A stretch of DNA of 64,000 nucleotides from Mycobacterium sp. E2479 (GTDB taxonomy: Bacteria > Actinomycetota > Actinomycetes > Mycobacteriales > Mycobacteriaceae): NCBI RefSeq assembly GCF_001667925.1, contig NZ_LZJR01000086.1, positions 124,001 to 188,000 of the forward strand, in the 5' to 3' direction. A program made the position numbers and the translations under genes. Positions 51,734 through 61,862 of this stretch are shown one piece after another; position 1 is the stretch's first letter; every line of letters starts with the position of its first letter. A model generated the notes under the pieces. That model made no database searches, was not told where the DNA came from, and saw nothing but the letters and a program-made list of their open reading frames with translations.

Positions 51734-52744
51734 ATGACGGACGGCGTTCCGGCTCGCGGGTCGTTGCGATCCCGCGGCGCGGCAGCGGTGAGTACGTACA
51801 CCCTTCGGCCGATCACCAGCGTGATTCCGCCCGAACGGCCATGGGGCCTGTGGCTATCACGCCAGATCATCGCCGGGATCATGGGGACCTTCGGCCCCTC
51901 ACTTGCGGGCGCCCGCGTCGAGTCGGTAGACGTCAAGCTGCCCGAAGGCCGCCGGGTCAAGGGTGAATGGGTGTATGGACCACGCACACCCACAAGCGAG
52001 ACCGCGCGCTCGTCAATCAACGAGGGTGCGATTTACTACGTGCACGGCAGCGGGTACGCCGTGTGTTCGCCAAAGACGCACCGCCGGTTAACATCCTGGC
52101 TCTCGGCCCTGACCGGCCTTCCGGTGTTCTGCATCGATTATCGGCTTGCGCCGCGTCATCGCTTCCCCAGTGCGGCCGACGACGTCCGGGCGGGCTGGGA
52201 CTGGCTGGCCACCGCCGTCGGCGTGCCGCCGAAACAGGTTGTGATCGCCGGAGATTCGGCGGGCGGTCACCTGTCGGTCGACTTGCTGCTGCAGCCCGAG
52301 ATATCCAGCAGTCCCCCCGCCGCAATGGTGTTGTTCTCCCCGTTGTACGACCTCACCTTCGAACTCTCGCTCGCGCGCGAACGGATTCGCCCCGATCCGG
52401 CCACCCGGGCGGCGAGCGCGGTCCGCCTTGTCAGCCTCTATCACCGCGGCATCGACCTCACCCACCGGCGGTTGACGCTCGATGTCGCCGGCGCCCCTGC
52501 ACTTCCCCCCACCCTCATCCAGGCCGGTGGCGCCGAGATGCTGCAGGAGGATGCGCGCCAGCTCGCCGCCGACATCCGCACCGCCGGCGGCAGATGCGAA
52601 CTGCAGATCTGGCCGCACCAGGTGCATGTCTTTCAGGCGTTGCCACGCATCACACTCGAAGCCGCCAAGGCCATGGCCTACGTCGCGCGATTCATCGCTC
52701 ACGCCCTTCAGGATGCGCGCGCCGTCACCGAGGAGGTCCACTGA
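51734..52744 (+). CDS. Alpha/beta-hydrolase-3 esterase/lipase (LipR-like)
   Basis: A 336-residue hormone-sensitive-lipase-type esterase. The oxyanion motif is HGSGY (104-108) instead of HGGG, the nucleophile is Ser175 in GDSAGG, and the His is in PHQVHVFQ near the C-terminus. It resembles LipR (Rv3084) of the mymA operon. Start ATG 51734 has no clear ribosome site; GTG 51788 is an alternative. There is a 110-bp gap after the ADH, so it may have its own promoter. It would hydrolyse an ester of the lipid being modified. Confidence 0.85.
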   Translation: MTDGVPARGSLRSRGAAAVSTYTLRPITSVIPPERPWGLWLSRQIIAGIMGTFGPSLAGARVESVDVKLPEGRRVKGEWVYGPRTPTSETARSSINEGAIYYVHGSGYAVCSPKTHRRLTSWLSALTGLPVFCIDYRLAPRHRFPSAADDVRAGWDWLATAVGVPPKQVVIAGDSAGGHLSVDLLLQPEISSSPPAAMVLFSPLYDLTFELSLARERIRPDPATRAASAVRLVSLYHRGIDLTHRRLTLDVAGAPALPPTLIQAGGAEMLQEDARQLAADIRTAGGRCELQIWPHQVHVFQALPRITLEAAKAMAYVARFIAHALQDARAVTEEVH

Positions 52745-52746
52745 CG

Positions 52747-53604
52747 ATGCTCGGGCCTCTGGACAGACTGCTCGGCGGGTCGAAAACCAGCCGTGGCGCC
52801 CTAGCGGTGGTCACCGGCGCCGGAAGCGGCATCGGCGCTGCATTCGCCGTCGAACTGAGCAAGCGCGGCGGCGCGGTGGTGTGCAGTGACATCGACGACG
52901 CGGCCGCGCACCGGACGGCAGACACGATCACCGCACACGGCGCGAAGGCGGTCGCAATCCGTTGCGACGTATCACGAATCGAGGATGTGCAAGCGCTGGC
53001 CGAACAGTCACAGTCCTGGTTCGCGGCGCCACCCACGCTGCTGATCAACAACGCCGGGGTGGGCGCGGGCGGTGCCGCCATCGGCGAGACACCGCTGGAC
53101 GACTGGCTGTGGACCCTGGGCATCAACCTGTGGGGGCCCATTCACGGCTGCCACGTGTTCACCCCGATCCTGCGTGATGCCGGGCGGTCGCACGCGCCGC
53201 GGGGCATCATCAACGTGGCCTCGGCGGCGGCATTCGGTGCAGCGCCCGGCATGGCCGCCTATAACGTCAGCAAGGCCGGTGTGCTCTCACTCTCGGAGAC
53301 CCTCGCCGCCGAACTGGCCGGCACGCCGGTGCGAGTCACCGTGCTGTGCCCCACCTTCGTCAAAACCAACATCCTCGAGTCCGGCCGCATCAGTGAGCAA
53401 TCCAGCGAACTGGCCGGAAAACTGATGCGCTGGACCGGATTATCCGCGGAGAAGGTCGCGCGTACCTGCTTGGACGCCCATGACCGCGGCGAGCTGTACT
53501 GCATGCCGCAAATCGACGCGAAGATCGGTTGGAACATCAAACGGCTCGCCCCACAGACATATACGCGTGCGGCCGGCCTGGTGTCCCGTATCAACCTGCC
53601 CTGA
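52747..53604 (+). CDS. SDR family oxidoreductase (SadH-like)
   Basis: A 285-residue SDR with TGAGSGIG at 23-30, NNAG in LLINNAGVGAGG, and catalytic YNVSKAGVLSLSETL. The long C-terminal tail (KIGWNIKRLAPQTYTRAAGL) is typical of the SadH/Rv3085 type, which is involved in envelope lipid modification in M. tuberculosis. It starts 2 bp after the LipR-like stop and precedes the diiron protein, conserving the LipR-SadH order of the mymA operon. Confidence 0.88.
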   Translation: MLGPLDRLLGGSKTSRGALAVVTGAGSGIGAAFAVELSKRGGAVVCSDIDDAAAHRTADTITAHGAKAVAIRCDVSRIEDVQALAEQSQSWFAAPPTLLINNAGVGAGGAAIGETPLDDWLWTLGINLWGPIHGCHVFTPILRDAGRSHAPRGIINVASAAAFGAAPGMAAYNVSKAGVLSLSETLAAELAGTPVRVTVLCPTFVKTNILESGRISEQSSELAGKLMRWTGLSAEKVARTCLDAHDRGELYCMPQIDAKIGWNIKRLAPQTYTRAAGLVSRINLP

Positions 53605-53628
53605 TCACTCGACGCAAAGGAGCTACCG

Positions 53629-54549
53629 GTGGCCATCGACATGGAAGCCATGCTCGCCAAGATCAAGGATCGCCAGTGGGCGCTCGTTGATATCGGCTGG
53701 GACGCAGCCGGCGCCGAGATGATCAGTGATGAGCAACGGCCACAGCTCAAGGCGTTCATGGCCGACCTGTGCTGGATCGAGAACATCGGCGCCAGGGGCT
53801 TCGCGGCACTGGCGAAAAAGGCACCCACACCGACCATTGCCGAGATCTACCGCTACTTCCACGCCGAGGAGCAGCGGCACGCCAACGCCGAACTAGCGTT
53901 GATGAAGCGTTGGGGCATGCTCGAGGACGGTGAGATTCCCGAGCCGAACGTGAACATCCGACTGGCCATCGACTGGCTGGACCGCTGGGCCGACGACATG
54001 CCGCTGTCTCTGCTCGGCACCGTCATTCCGATGCTCGAAGTCGCACTGGACGGCGCCCTATTGAAATTCCTCCTCGACGAGGTGCACGACCCCGTTTGCC
54101 ACCAGGTCTTCGAGAAGATCAACAACGACGAATCACGCCATCTGGTCGTCGACTTCGAAGTTCTCGACATGATTGGGCACGCGAAGATCCGACGGCTACT
54201 GATCGACTTCGTCGGTCACAATGCCACTCCGGGTCTCATCATCGGTGCGATCATGGGCGCACCGCTGATCAACAGGATTCGCAACGAGATCACCGCCATG
54301 GGCATGGAGCCAGAGCGGCTTTACCGGGCTGTGAAGCGATTTAGAGAGCTTGGTGATCGCGGCGAACGTACCAGGCGGGTACCGACTTACCGTTTCCTGA
54401 GGCATTACGCCGGAGTGGTCACAAATCCACGCCACCCGTACCACCTGCTGGCGAATTCGATGGTCTGGCTTTCCGACCGATATCCGCGACTCCTGCTTCC
54501 GTCTGTACCGACGTGGGTTGCAGAACTCACGCACGAGCCGGCGGCGTGA
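53629..54549 (+). CDS. Ferritin-like diiron carboxylate protein
   Basis: A 306-residue helical protein carrying two ExxH motifs, EEQRH (Glu80-His84) and DESRH (Asp167-His171), with further Glu residues at 51 and 137 in neighbouring helices: the E, ExxH, E, ExxH arrangement of a four-helix diiron site. Such enzymes hydroxylate, desaturate or oxidise lipids. It is 24 bp after the SDR and its stop overlaps the GTG of the monooxygenase (GTGA), so it is translated with it. I do not know a named homologue; it has no counterpart in the M. tuberculosis mymA operon. Confidence 0.75.
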   Translation: MAIDMEAMLAKIKDRQWALVDIGWDAAGAEMISDEQRPQLKAFMADLCWIENIGARGFAALAKKAPTPTIAEIYRYFHAEEQRHANAELALMKRWGMLEDGEIPEPNVNIRLAIDWLDRWADDMPLSLLGTVIPMLEVALDGALLKFLLDEVHDPVCHQVFEKINNDESRHLVVDFEVLDMIGHAKIRRLLIDFVGHNATPGLIIGAIMGAPLINRIRNEITAMGMEPERLYRAVKRFRELGDRGERTRRVPTYRFLRHYAGVVTNPRHPYHLLANSMVWLSDRYPRLLLPSVPTWVAELTHEPAA

Positions 54550-56048
54550 CCGTGGTGAACAACCGCGCCCATGCGGCGCTCATCGTCGGAGCCGGCTTCA
54601 CCGGACTCGGGGCGGCAATCCGCCTGGCCGAAGCCGGAGTCGACGACATCGTGCTGCTGGAGCGCGCGGACCGAGTAGGCGGGACCTGGCGCGACACAAC
54701 GTATCCGGGGGCCAGCTGCGACGTCCCATCACTGCTGTACTCGTACTCATTCGTCAAGAACCCGACGTGGTCCCGCACCTATTCGCCCGCCCCGGAGATC
54801 TATCGGCATCTCGAGGACATGGCGGACAGGTTCGACGTCCGCGGCCGCATCAGGTTCGGCCACGAAGTGAAGGGCCTGACCTTCGACGAGGAGGCCGGCG
54901 TCTGGACAGCCACCACCAAGAACCGCAAGAAGTTTCGCGCCCGTACCGTGGTCCTCGCATCCGGCCCGCTCTCAGACGTCAGCTTCCCCGACATCCGGGG
55001 GATGGAAACCTATCGCGGACACAAGATCCACAGCGCACGCTGGGACCACGACTACGACTTCGCCGGCAAGCGCGTCGCGGTGATAGGGACCGGCGCCAGC
55101 GCAATTCAGATCATCCCCGAGCTGGTCAAGCAGGCCGGGTTCGTCAAGGTGTTTCAGCGCACGCCGTGCTGGGTGCTGCCACGACTGGACGTCGCCACTC
55201 CGCCGGCCGTCCAATCGTTATTCACCAAAGTGCCTGCCACCCAACAGCTTGCGCGCCAGGCACTGTACTGGGGCCACGAAGCCAGCGCCACGGCGCTGGT
55301 GTGGGACACGCCGCTGACCTCGCTGGTCGCCCGGCTCGGGCGGGCACACTTGCGCGCTCAGGTGAAAGATCCGTGGTTACGACGTCAGCTGACGCCAGAC
55401 TTCCGGCCGGGGTGCAAGCGCATGCTGGTCTCCAGCGACTACTACCCCGCGCTGCAAGGCGACAACTGCAAGCTCATCGACTGGCCCATCGCCACCTTGA
55501 GCCCGGCCGGCATCCGCACCAGCGACGGCATCGAACACCACCTCGACTGCATCGTGTTCGCCACCGGCTACGACGTACACCTGACCGGTCCGCCGTTTCC
55601 GGTCACCGGGCTCGGCGGCCGGTCGCTAACCGCCGAATGGGCCGATGGCGCACAGGCTTACAAGAGCATCAACGTGCACGGCTATCCCAACCTGTTCGTC
55701 ATGACCGGCCCCAACTCCGGGCCCGGCCACAACTCCCTGCTGGTTTACATCGAAGGCCAGCTGGACTACGCGGTACGCGGGATCAGCGCCATCCTCAACA
55801 ACGACCTGCGTTACCTCGATGTGCGCGAAGAGGTCCAACGTCACCACAACGAGCGGATCCAGCGTCGGCTCACCAAGACGACCTGGATGTCGGGCTGCCG
55901 CAGTTGGTACCTCACCAAGGACGGATTCAACGGGTCGATGTACCCCGGTTTCGCCACGCAGTATCTTCGCCAGATGAAAGATTTCCGATACGAGCACTAT
56001 CGGGCGGTGACGCGTCACGCCCAGACGCAGACCACCGCGTCGGTTTGA
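54546..56048 (+). CDS. Baeyer-Villiger-type flavin monooxygenase (MymA-like)
   Basis: A 500-residue FAD/NADPH monooxygenase. The FAD motif GAGFTG is at 15-20, the NADPH motif GTGASA at 181-186, and YRGHKIHSARWD (156-167) matches the BVMO fingerprint FxGxxxHxxxW. It resembles MymA (Rv3083, 495 aa). The GTG at 54546 overlaps the diiron gene stop; it gives a normal N-terminus. The reaction is insertion of oxygen beside a ketone or S/N oxidation. It is followed 12 bp later by the MerR gene. A strong overlapping frame on the same strand is only a codon-bias shadow. Confidence 0.92.
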   Translation: MTVVNNRAHAALIVGAGFTGLGAAIRLAEAGVDDIVLLERADRVGGTWRDTTYPGASCDVPSLLYSYSFVKNPTWSRTYSPAPEIYRHLEDMADRFDVRGRIRFGHEVKGLTFDEEAGVWTATTKNRKKFRARTVVLASGPLSDVSFPDIRGMETYRGHKIHSARWDHDYDFAGKRVAVIGTGASAIQIIPELVKQAGFVKVFQRTPCWVLPRLDVATPPAVQSLFTKVPATQQLARQALYWGHEASATALVWDTPLTSLVARLGRAHLRAQVKDPWLRRQLTPDFRPGCKRMLVSSDYYPALQGDNCKLIDWPIATLSPAGIRTSDGIEHHLDCIVFATGYDVHLTGPPFPVTGLGGRSLTAEWADGAQAYKSINVHGYPNLFVMTGPNSGPGHNSLLVYIEGQLDYAVRGISAILNNDLRYLDVREEVQRHHNERIQRRLTKTTWMSGCRSWYLTKDGFNGSMYPGFATQYLRQMKDFRYEHYRAVTRHAQTQTTASV

Positions 56049-56060
56049 GACGCCACTGAC

Positions 56061-56975
56061 ATGGCAACCGAACGCGCATCGCGGCCCGAACCCGGCACCA
56101 TCGCCAGCGTGCTGCACAACGTGCGGCGCGCGCCCAAACGGGTGCGGCGCCAATCGCGGGAATACCGCCAACTCATCGAGGGAGCGGTGTCACAGCTTTT
56201 CGATGCGGCCGCGCGGCACCCGCACGGCGCCGCGAACTCCGGTGAGTACCGGATCGATGACCTGGCCCGGCTCGCCGGCACCACCACGCGCAACATCCGG
56301 GTCTACCGCGACCGCGGACTGCTGCCGCCTCCACTGCGAGTGGGCCGAATCGCGTTGTTCAACGACACCCACCTGACCCGGTTGCGGCTCATCACCTCGA
56401 TGCTCGACCGCGGCTACAACATCGCACACGTGCGAGAAATGCTCAGCGCGTGGGAGGAAGGCAAAAACCTCGGCGACGTGCTGGGACTCGAAACCGCCAT
56501 CGTCGGCACCTGGACCACCGAAAAGCCGGAAACGGTACCGCTGGCCGAGGCCCGACGCCTGGTCGACGACGCCGACGCGTTCGAGCGCCTGGTGGCGCTA
56601 CACGTGATCCGGATCGATGGGACGCAAGCCACCATCACCCGCCCGAAACTCATCGAAGCCTTCAACGAGATTCGCAGCTACGGCGTCGAATTCGACAAGC
56701 TCATCGACCTTCACGAGCAGATCGTCCCCGAGATCGACAAGATCAGTGACATGCTGGTGCGCGCGGGAGCCGAGCACGTGCTGAATCGCATCAAGCCCGG
56801 CGAACCCCTGCCCGCCGACGCCGAAATCGCCGAGCTGATCACCATGCTGGTGCGCTTCCGAACTCAAGCGGTGGCCACCGTCACCGCCACGCTCGCCTCG
56901 TCGATCGAAGCCAATATCGAATCACTCGTCGGCCACATATTGGCCGACTATCTGGAATCGAGCTCTACGGCCTGA
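56061..56975 (+). CDS. MerR family transcriptional regulator
   Basis: A 304-residue regulator with a MerR winged helix at residues 63-92 (YRIDDLARLAGTTTRNIRVYRDRGLLPPP) after an unusual basic N-terminal extension of about 60 residues (RRAPKRVRRQSREYRQLIEG). The C-terminal half is helical, of unknown ligand. Position at the end of the monooxygenase operon suggests it controls that operon. In M. tuberculosis the comparable mymA operon is controlled by the AraC-type VirS, so the control system differs here. Confidence 0.85.
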   Translation: MATERASRPEPGTIASVLHNVRRAPKRVRRQSREYRQLIEGAVSQLFDAAARHPHGAANSGEYRIDDLARLAGTTTRNIRVYRDRGLLPPPLRVGRIALFNDTHLTRLRLITSMLDRGYNIAHVREMLSAWEEGKNLGDVLGLETAIVGTWTTEKPETVPLAEARRLVDDADAFERLVALHVIRIDGTQATITRPKLIEAFNEIRSYGVEFDKLIDLHEQIVPEIDKISDMLVRAGAEHVLNRIKPGEPLPADAEIAELITMLVRFRTQAVATVTATLASSIEANIESLVGHILADYLESSSTA

Positions 56976-57027
56976 GCCTGGCTCGGTGTGGACACCAGCC
57001 GCTGGCGGGCACATCGCGATCAGAAAG

Positions 57028-58405
<1,378 letters not shown>

Positions 58406-58406
58406 G

Positions 58407-59020
58407 TAGCTGTGCGCAACCGATTCCACGATCCGTCCCCTCGGATGCCGCCGTCGGCTTGACGTCGGCCCATCGGGTGCGTTCCTTGAAGCATGCCGCG
58501 CACCGCCCGCCTGTCTGCGCAGCCGGGCCAACTACCTCCGCCGTCCCAGATCGCCCCAGCCAGTTGGGAACATCGCCACTCGAAATGTTTCCCGACCGTT
58601 TACGTCGCGGTCGCACAGCCGGCGGCTTTAGCGGTCAGACTTTTCCTAGCGCTCACTGCCGCCCACGGCCGGCCCAGCCGCCGGTAACGCACCGCACAAA
58701 TTGGGGGACGGCATCACGCCGTCGCGTGTCCCATCAGGGTGGCCAAAATATTGTCTTGACAGTCAATGCACAGTAAGTTCACACCAAACTATCTGTCCCC
58801 CATTCAGCGGTTGCGGGAGCGTTGTTGCTTCGACGAATCCGGCTTGACCTGCTATTTTGCCAGTCTTCGTCAGCTCGTCAGCCGGCCGCTTGCCTGTGTG
58901 TATTCAAGTGGCGGCAAGTCAGTGCCGGGGATACGTTCTTGACGGTCGTCGGGACGTTTCGTGGTTGCCCGTTTGCGGACGGTGCTTCCCAGATCGGCGC
59001 TCTAACCCACGGAGGCATCG
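58407..59020. other. Intergenic region, no gene recognised
   Basis: About 610 bp between mbtI and the SbtA-like gene. Open frames exist on both strands, but none shows a domain, a convincing start or usual codon use. There is TTGACA at 58756-58761 without a clear -10. No repeat, tRNA or terminator stands out. Confidence 0.5.
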
Positions 59021-60262
59021 ATGCTGCAAGAGTTCTGGCACAACTTCACCCATAACTTGTTCAAGCCGCTTCTGCTGTTCTTCTACTTCGGGTTCCTGAT
59101 TCCCGTTCTCAAGGTGCGGTTCGAATTCCCCTACGTCATCTATCAGGGCTTGACCCTGTATCTGTTGCTGGCGATCGGCTGGCACGGCGGTGAAGAACTC
59201 GCACAGGTCAGTGCGTCGAGCGTCGGGGTCATCGTGGGCTTCATGGTCCTGGGCTTCGTGCTGAACTGTCTGATCGGCGGCCTGGCCTATCTGGGCCTCA
59301 GCCGCCTCAAATCGCTCCGAAAAATCGACCGCGCGACCATCGCCGGCTACTACGGGTCGGACTCGGCGGGAACGTTTGCCACGTGCGTGGCCGTCCTGGC
59401 CGCGGTGAACATCGCGTTCAACGCCTACATGCCGGTGATGCTGGCTGTGATGGAGATCCCAGGCTGCTTGGTGGCGCTGTATTTCGTGGCGCGACTGCGC
59501 CATCGGGGCATGGACTCAGCGGGCTACATGCCCGACGAGGCCGGCTACTCGCCGCCCGTCAAGGTCGGGGTCGGGCCCGGCACCGCCGCGCGTCCTCCGC
59601 ACGGCCAGAGTCTCGAGAGCCAGGAGGAAGCCGCCATCGAGCAGGAGCTCGAACTGTCGCTGGAAAAACTGGAGCACCCGGACTGGGAACCCAATTCGAG
59701 GCCCGCGCCCGCCAAGAGCAAAAAGGCGCCGATTTTCTCCCGCGAACTTTTCCAGGAGGTCTTCCTCAATCCCGGCCTAGTCCTGTTGATGGGTGGCATC
59801 ATCATCGGCCTCGTCAGTGGACTGCAGGGGCAGAAGGTCGTGGCCGACGACGACAAATTCTTCGTGCTGGCTTTCCAGGGCGTGCTGTGTCTGTTCCTCC
59901 TCGAGATGGGGATGACGGCGTCGCGCAAGTTGAAGGACCTGCGCACCGCGGGTCCCGGGTTCATCGTTTTCGGCCTGGTGGCGCCGAATGTCTTTGCGAC
60001 ACTGGGCATCGTCGTCGCCTGCAGCTATGCATCGCTGACGCACGCCGACTTCAAGACCGGAACCTATGTACTATTCGCGGTCCTGTGCGGCGCGGCGTCC
60101 TACATCGCGGTCCCGGCGGTGCAACGCCTGGCGATCCCCGAAGCGAGCCCCACACTGCCATTGGCCGCGTCATTGGGCCTGACGTTCTCCTACAACGTCA
60201 CCGTGGGGATCCCGCTCTACATCGAGATCGCCCGCGCCTTCAAGCATTGGTTCGGCGTCTGA
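59021..60262 (+). CDS. SbtA-like sodium-dependent bicarbonate transporter family protein (Rv2387-like)
   Basis: A 413-residue integral membrane protein with about ten hydrophobic segments in two halves (residues about 15-155 and 245-410), separated by an acidic, charged linker (EEAAIEQELELSLEKLEHPD, about 206-225). GLTLYLLLAIGWHGGEEL and GYYGSDSAGTFATCVAVL in the first half and GVLCLFLLEMGMTASRKLKDL in the second fit the SbtA superfamily. The ATG follows a GGAGG site. Its place between mbtI and hemW matches Rv2387. Transport of bicarbonate is inferred from the family. Confidence 0.85.
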   Translation: MLQEFWHNFTHNLFKPLLLFFYFGFLIPVLKVRFEFPYVIYQGLTLYLLLAIGWHGGEELAQVSASSVGVIVGFMVLGFVLNCLIGGLAYLGLSRLKSLRKIDRATIAGYYGSDSAGTFATCVAVLAAVNIAFNAYMPVMLAVMEIPGCLVALYFVARLRHRGMDSAGYMPDEAGYSPPVKVGVGPGTAARPPHGQSLESQEEAAIEQELELSLEKLEHPDWEPNSRPAPAKSKKAPIFSRELFQEVFLNPGLVLLMGGIIIGLVSGLQGQKVVADDDKFFVLAFQGVLCLFLLEMGMTASRKLKDLRTAGPGFIVFGLVAPNVFATLGIVVACSYASLTHADFKTGTYVLFAVLCGAASYIAVPAVQRLAIPEASPTLPLAASLGLTFSYNVTVGIPLYIEIARAFKHWFGV

Positions 60263-60279
60263 CCGCACCGACATCGCCG

Positions 60280-61452
60280 CTAGCCCAACAGCGTTCGCAC
60301 CACCGCATCGGCCAGCAGCCGCCCGCGCGGAGTCAGGACAAGCCTGTCACCGTCGGACACCAGCAACCCGTCGGCAACCACGCCGTGGGCGCGGTCGCGC
60401 TCGGCGGCACTGAGCAGATCAACCGGAAGCCCTTGCCGCAGTCGAGTTTTCAATAGCACGTCCTCGGTGTGCAAGGCCTCGGCATCGAGCTGCTCGAACC
60501 CTGCCACCGGCAGCGACGCGGCGCTCAACCTCTCCGCATAAGCGTTGGGATGCTTGACGTTCCACCAGCGTGTCTTACCTACGAATCCGTGCGCACCCGG
60601 CCCCGCGCCCCACCACTGACCGCCGTCCCAGTAACGGAGATTGTGCCGGCACTCACCGCCGGGCCGCGACCAGTTGGACACTTCGTACCAGGACATGCCC
60701 GCCTGCGACAACCGCGCATCCACCAATCCGTAGCGGTGCGCCAACACGTCGTCATCGGGTGCCGCCAGTTCGCCGCGCCGGACTCGCCGGGCCAGCGCGG
60801 TGCCTTCCTCGACCACCAGCGCATAGGCGGACACGTGGTCCACGCCGGTCTCGATCGCGGTGTCGACCGAGCACAACAGATCGTCGTCGGACTCCCCCGG
60901 AGTTCCGTAGATCAAATCCAGGCTCACGTGCTCGAAGCCCGCGGCCAACGCCTCGCGGGCCGCGGCCGCGGACCGATTGGGTGTGTGGATGCGGTCAAGA
61001 ACACCCAAGACCTTCGGGGCCACCGACTGCATCCCCAGCGATACCCGGGTGTAGCCGGCCGCGCGGATGGCGTCGAAGAAATCCGGCCATGCCGACTCGG
61101 GGTTGGCCTCGGTGGTGACCTCGACGTCGGGTGCCAGCGTGAAGTGCTGACGCACCATGCCCAGCAGCGTCGCCATCCGCGGGCCCCCGAGTAGTGAGGG
61201 CGTCCCGCCACCGACAAACACGGTGTCGACGGGGGGCGCCTGCAATCTTGCTGCGGCCAGTTCCAGTTCCGCCCCCAGCGCGCTGAGCCAGGCGTCGGGA
61301 TTGACACCACCCAGCTCGGCCGGCGTGTAGGTGTTGAAATCGCAATAGCCGCAACGGGTTATGCAAAACGGCACATGCACGTAAATGCCAAACGGCTGCC
61401 CCGCGACCACCCCGACGTCGGGCAGGTCGACCCGTTCCTCGCGAATGGCCAT
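60280..61452 (-). CDS. hemW: Radical SAM protein HemW (HemN-like)
   Basis: A 390-residue radical SAM enzyme. The [4Fe-4S] motif C-x3-C-x2-C is Cys30, Cys34, Cys37 (VPFCITRCGYCDF), followed by GGGTPS and NPES motifs and a C-terminal HemN domain (MLKTRLRQGLPV-like region). It lacks the extra N-terminal cysteine of true coproporphyrinogen dehydrogenases, so a heme chaperone role (HemW) is more likely than oxygen-independent heme synthesis. ATG 61452 is chosen although the frame stays open upstream. It corresponds to Rv2388c. Confidence 0.92.
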   Translation of the reverse strand: MAIREERVDLPDVGVVAGQPFGIYVHVPFCITRCGYCDFNTYTPAELGGVNPDAWLSALGAELELAAARLQAPPVDTVFVGGGTPSLLGGPRMATLLGMVRQHFTLAPDVEVTTEANPESAWPDFFDAIRAAGYTRVSLGMQSVAPKVLGVLDRIHTPNRSAAAAREALAAGFEHVSLDLIYGTPGESDDDLLCSVDTAIETGVDHVSAYALVVEEGTALARRVRRGELAAPDDDVLAHRYGLVDARLSQAGMSWYEVSNWSRPGGECRHNLRYWDGGQWWGAGPGAHGFVGKTRWWNVKHPNAYAERLSAASLPVAGFEQLDAEALHTEDVLLKTRLRQGLPVDLLSAAERDRAHGVVADGLLVSDGDRLVLTPRGRLLADAVVRTLLG

Positions 61453-61653
61453 GCCACATGATCCCACGACGAACCGGGCGACCCGGGTTGTCGGTTTCGG
61501 TCGCGACGCCGACCCGCGCACAACGAACGGTCGCATGAACTTCCAAGGTTTTTCGCGTGCGATTTCCCAGAGTCGGCCGGTAATTTTAATCACCGTGAGC
61601 CAAGATTTACCCTGCTCGCGCGGCCCCTCGGCATCCGTGGCACAATGGTGGAC

Positions 61654-61746
61654 GTGACTGTCGACCAGCCCAGCGTGCAGATTGTGCTCGTGGCGCGACG
61701 GCACATTGATCTCAAGCGCGTTTGCAGCTGTATCTGTCTGCCTTGA
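61654..61746 (+). CDS. Cysteine-rich leader peptide upstream of nirA-cysH
   Basis: A 30-codon ORF (GTG 61654, or ATG 61645 for 33 codons) ends RVCSCICLP just before its stop, with three Cys codons in five. It lies 116 bp before nirA. Mycobacteria are known to place leaderless ORFs with Cys codon runs ahead of sulfur-assimilation operons, where ribosome stalling at low Cys-tRNA frees translation of the downstream genes. CACAAT (61641-61646) is a possible -10 that would start transcription at about 61653, giving a leaderless GTG. Length, Cys position and neighbour all fit this attenuator class. Confidence 0.7.
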   Translation: MTVDQPSVQIVLVARRHIDLKRVCSCICLP

Positions 61747-61862
61747 CGTGGTAGACCCAGGCCCCCCTGCGTCCTCAGCTGGCCGATGGTTCCGTGCCGC
61801 CCAAAAGTGCCGGTGAACTGTGCTGGCCGCGCTGGCGATCTTTTTGAAGGAGAGAACTTCCG

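Noticed and set aside
51967..52746. Upstream extension of the SadH-like SDR frame inside the LipR-like gene
   Set aside because: The SDR motif starts at 52747; the extension is low-complexity Arg-rich and overlaps the esterase gene.
54518..56059. 513-codon overlapping frame on the same strand as the monooxygenase
   Set aside because: Arg/Pro-rich product typical of a +1 shadow; the BVMO motifs are all in the other frame.
58459..58776. 105-codon open frame between mbtI and the SbtA-like gene
   Set aside because: No ribosome site, no domain, unusual composition. Treated as non-coding.
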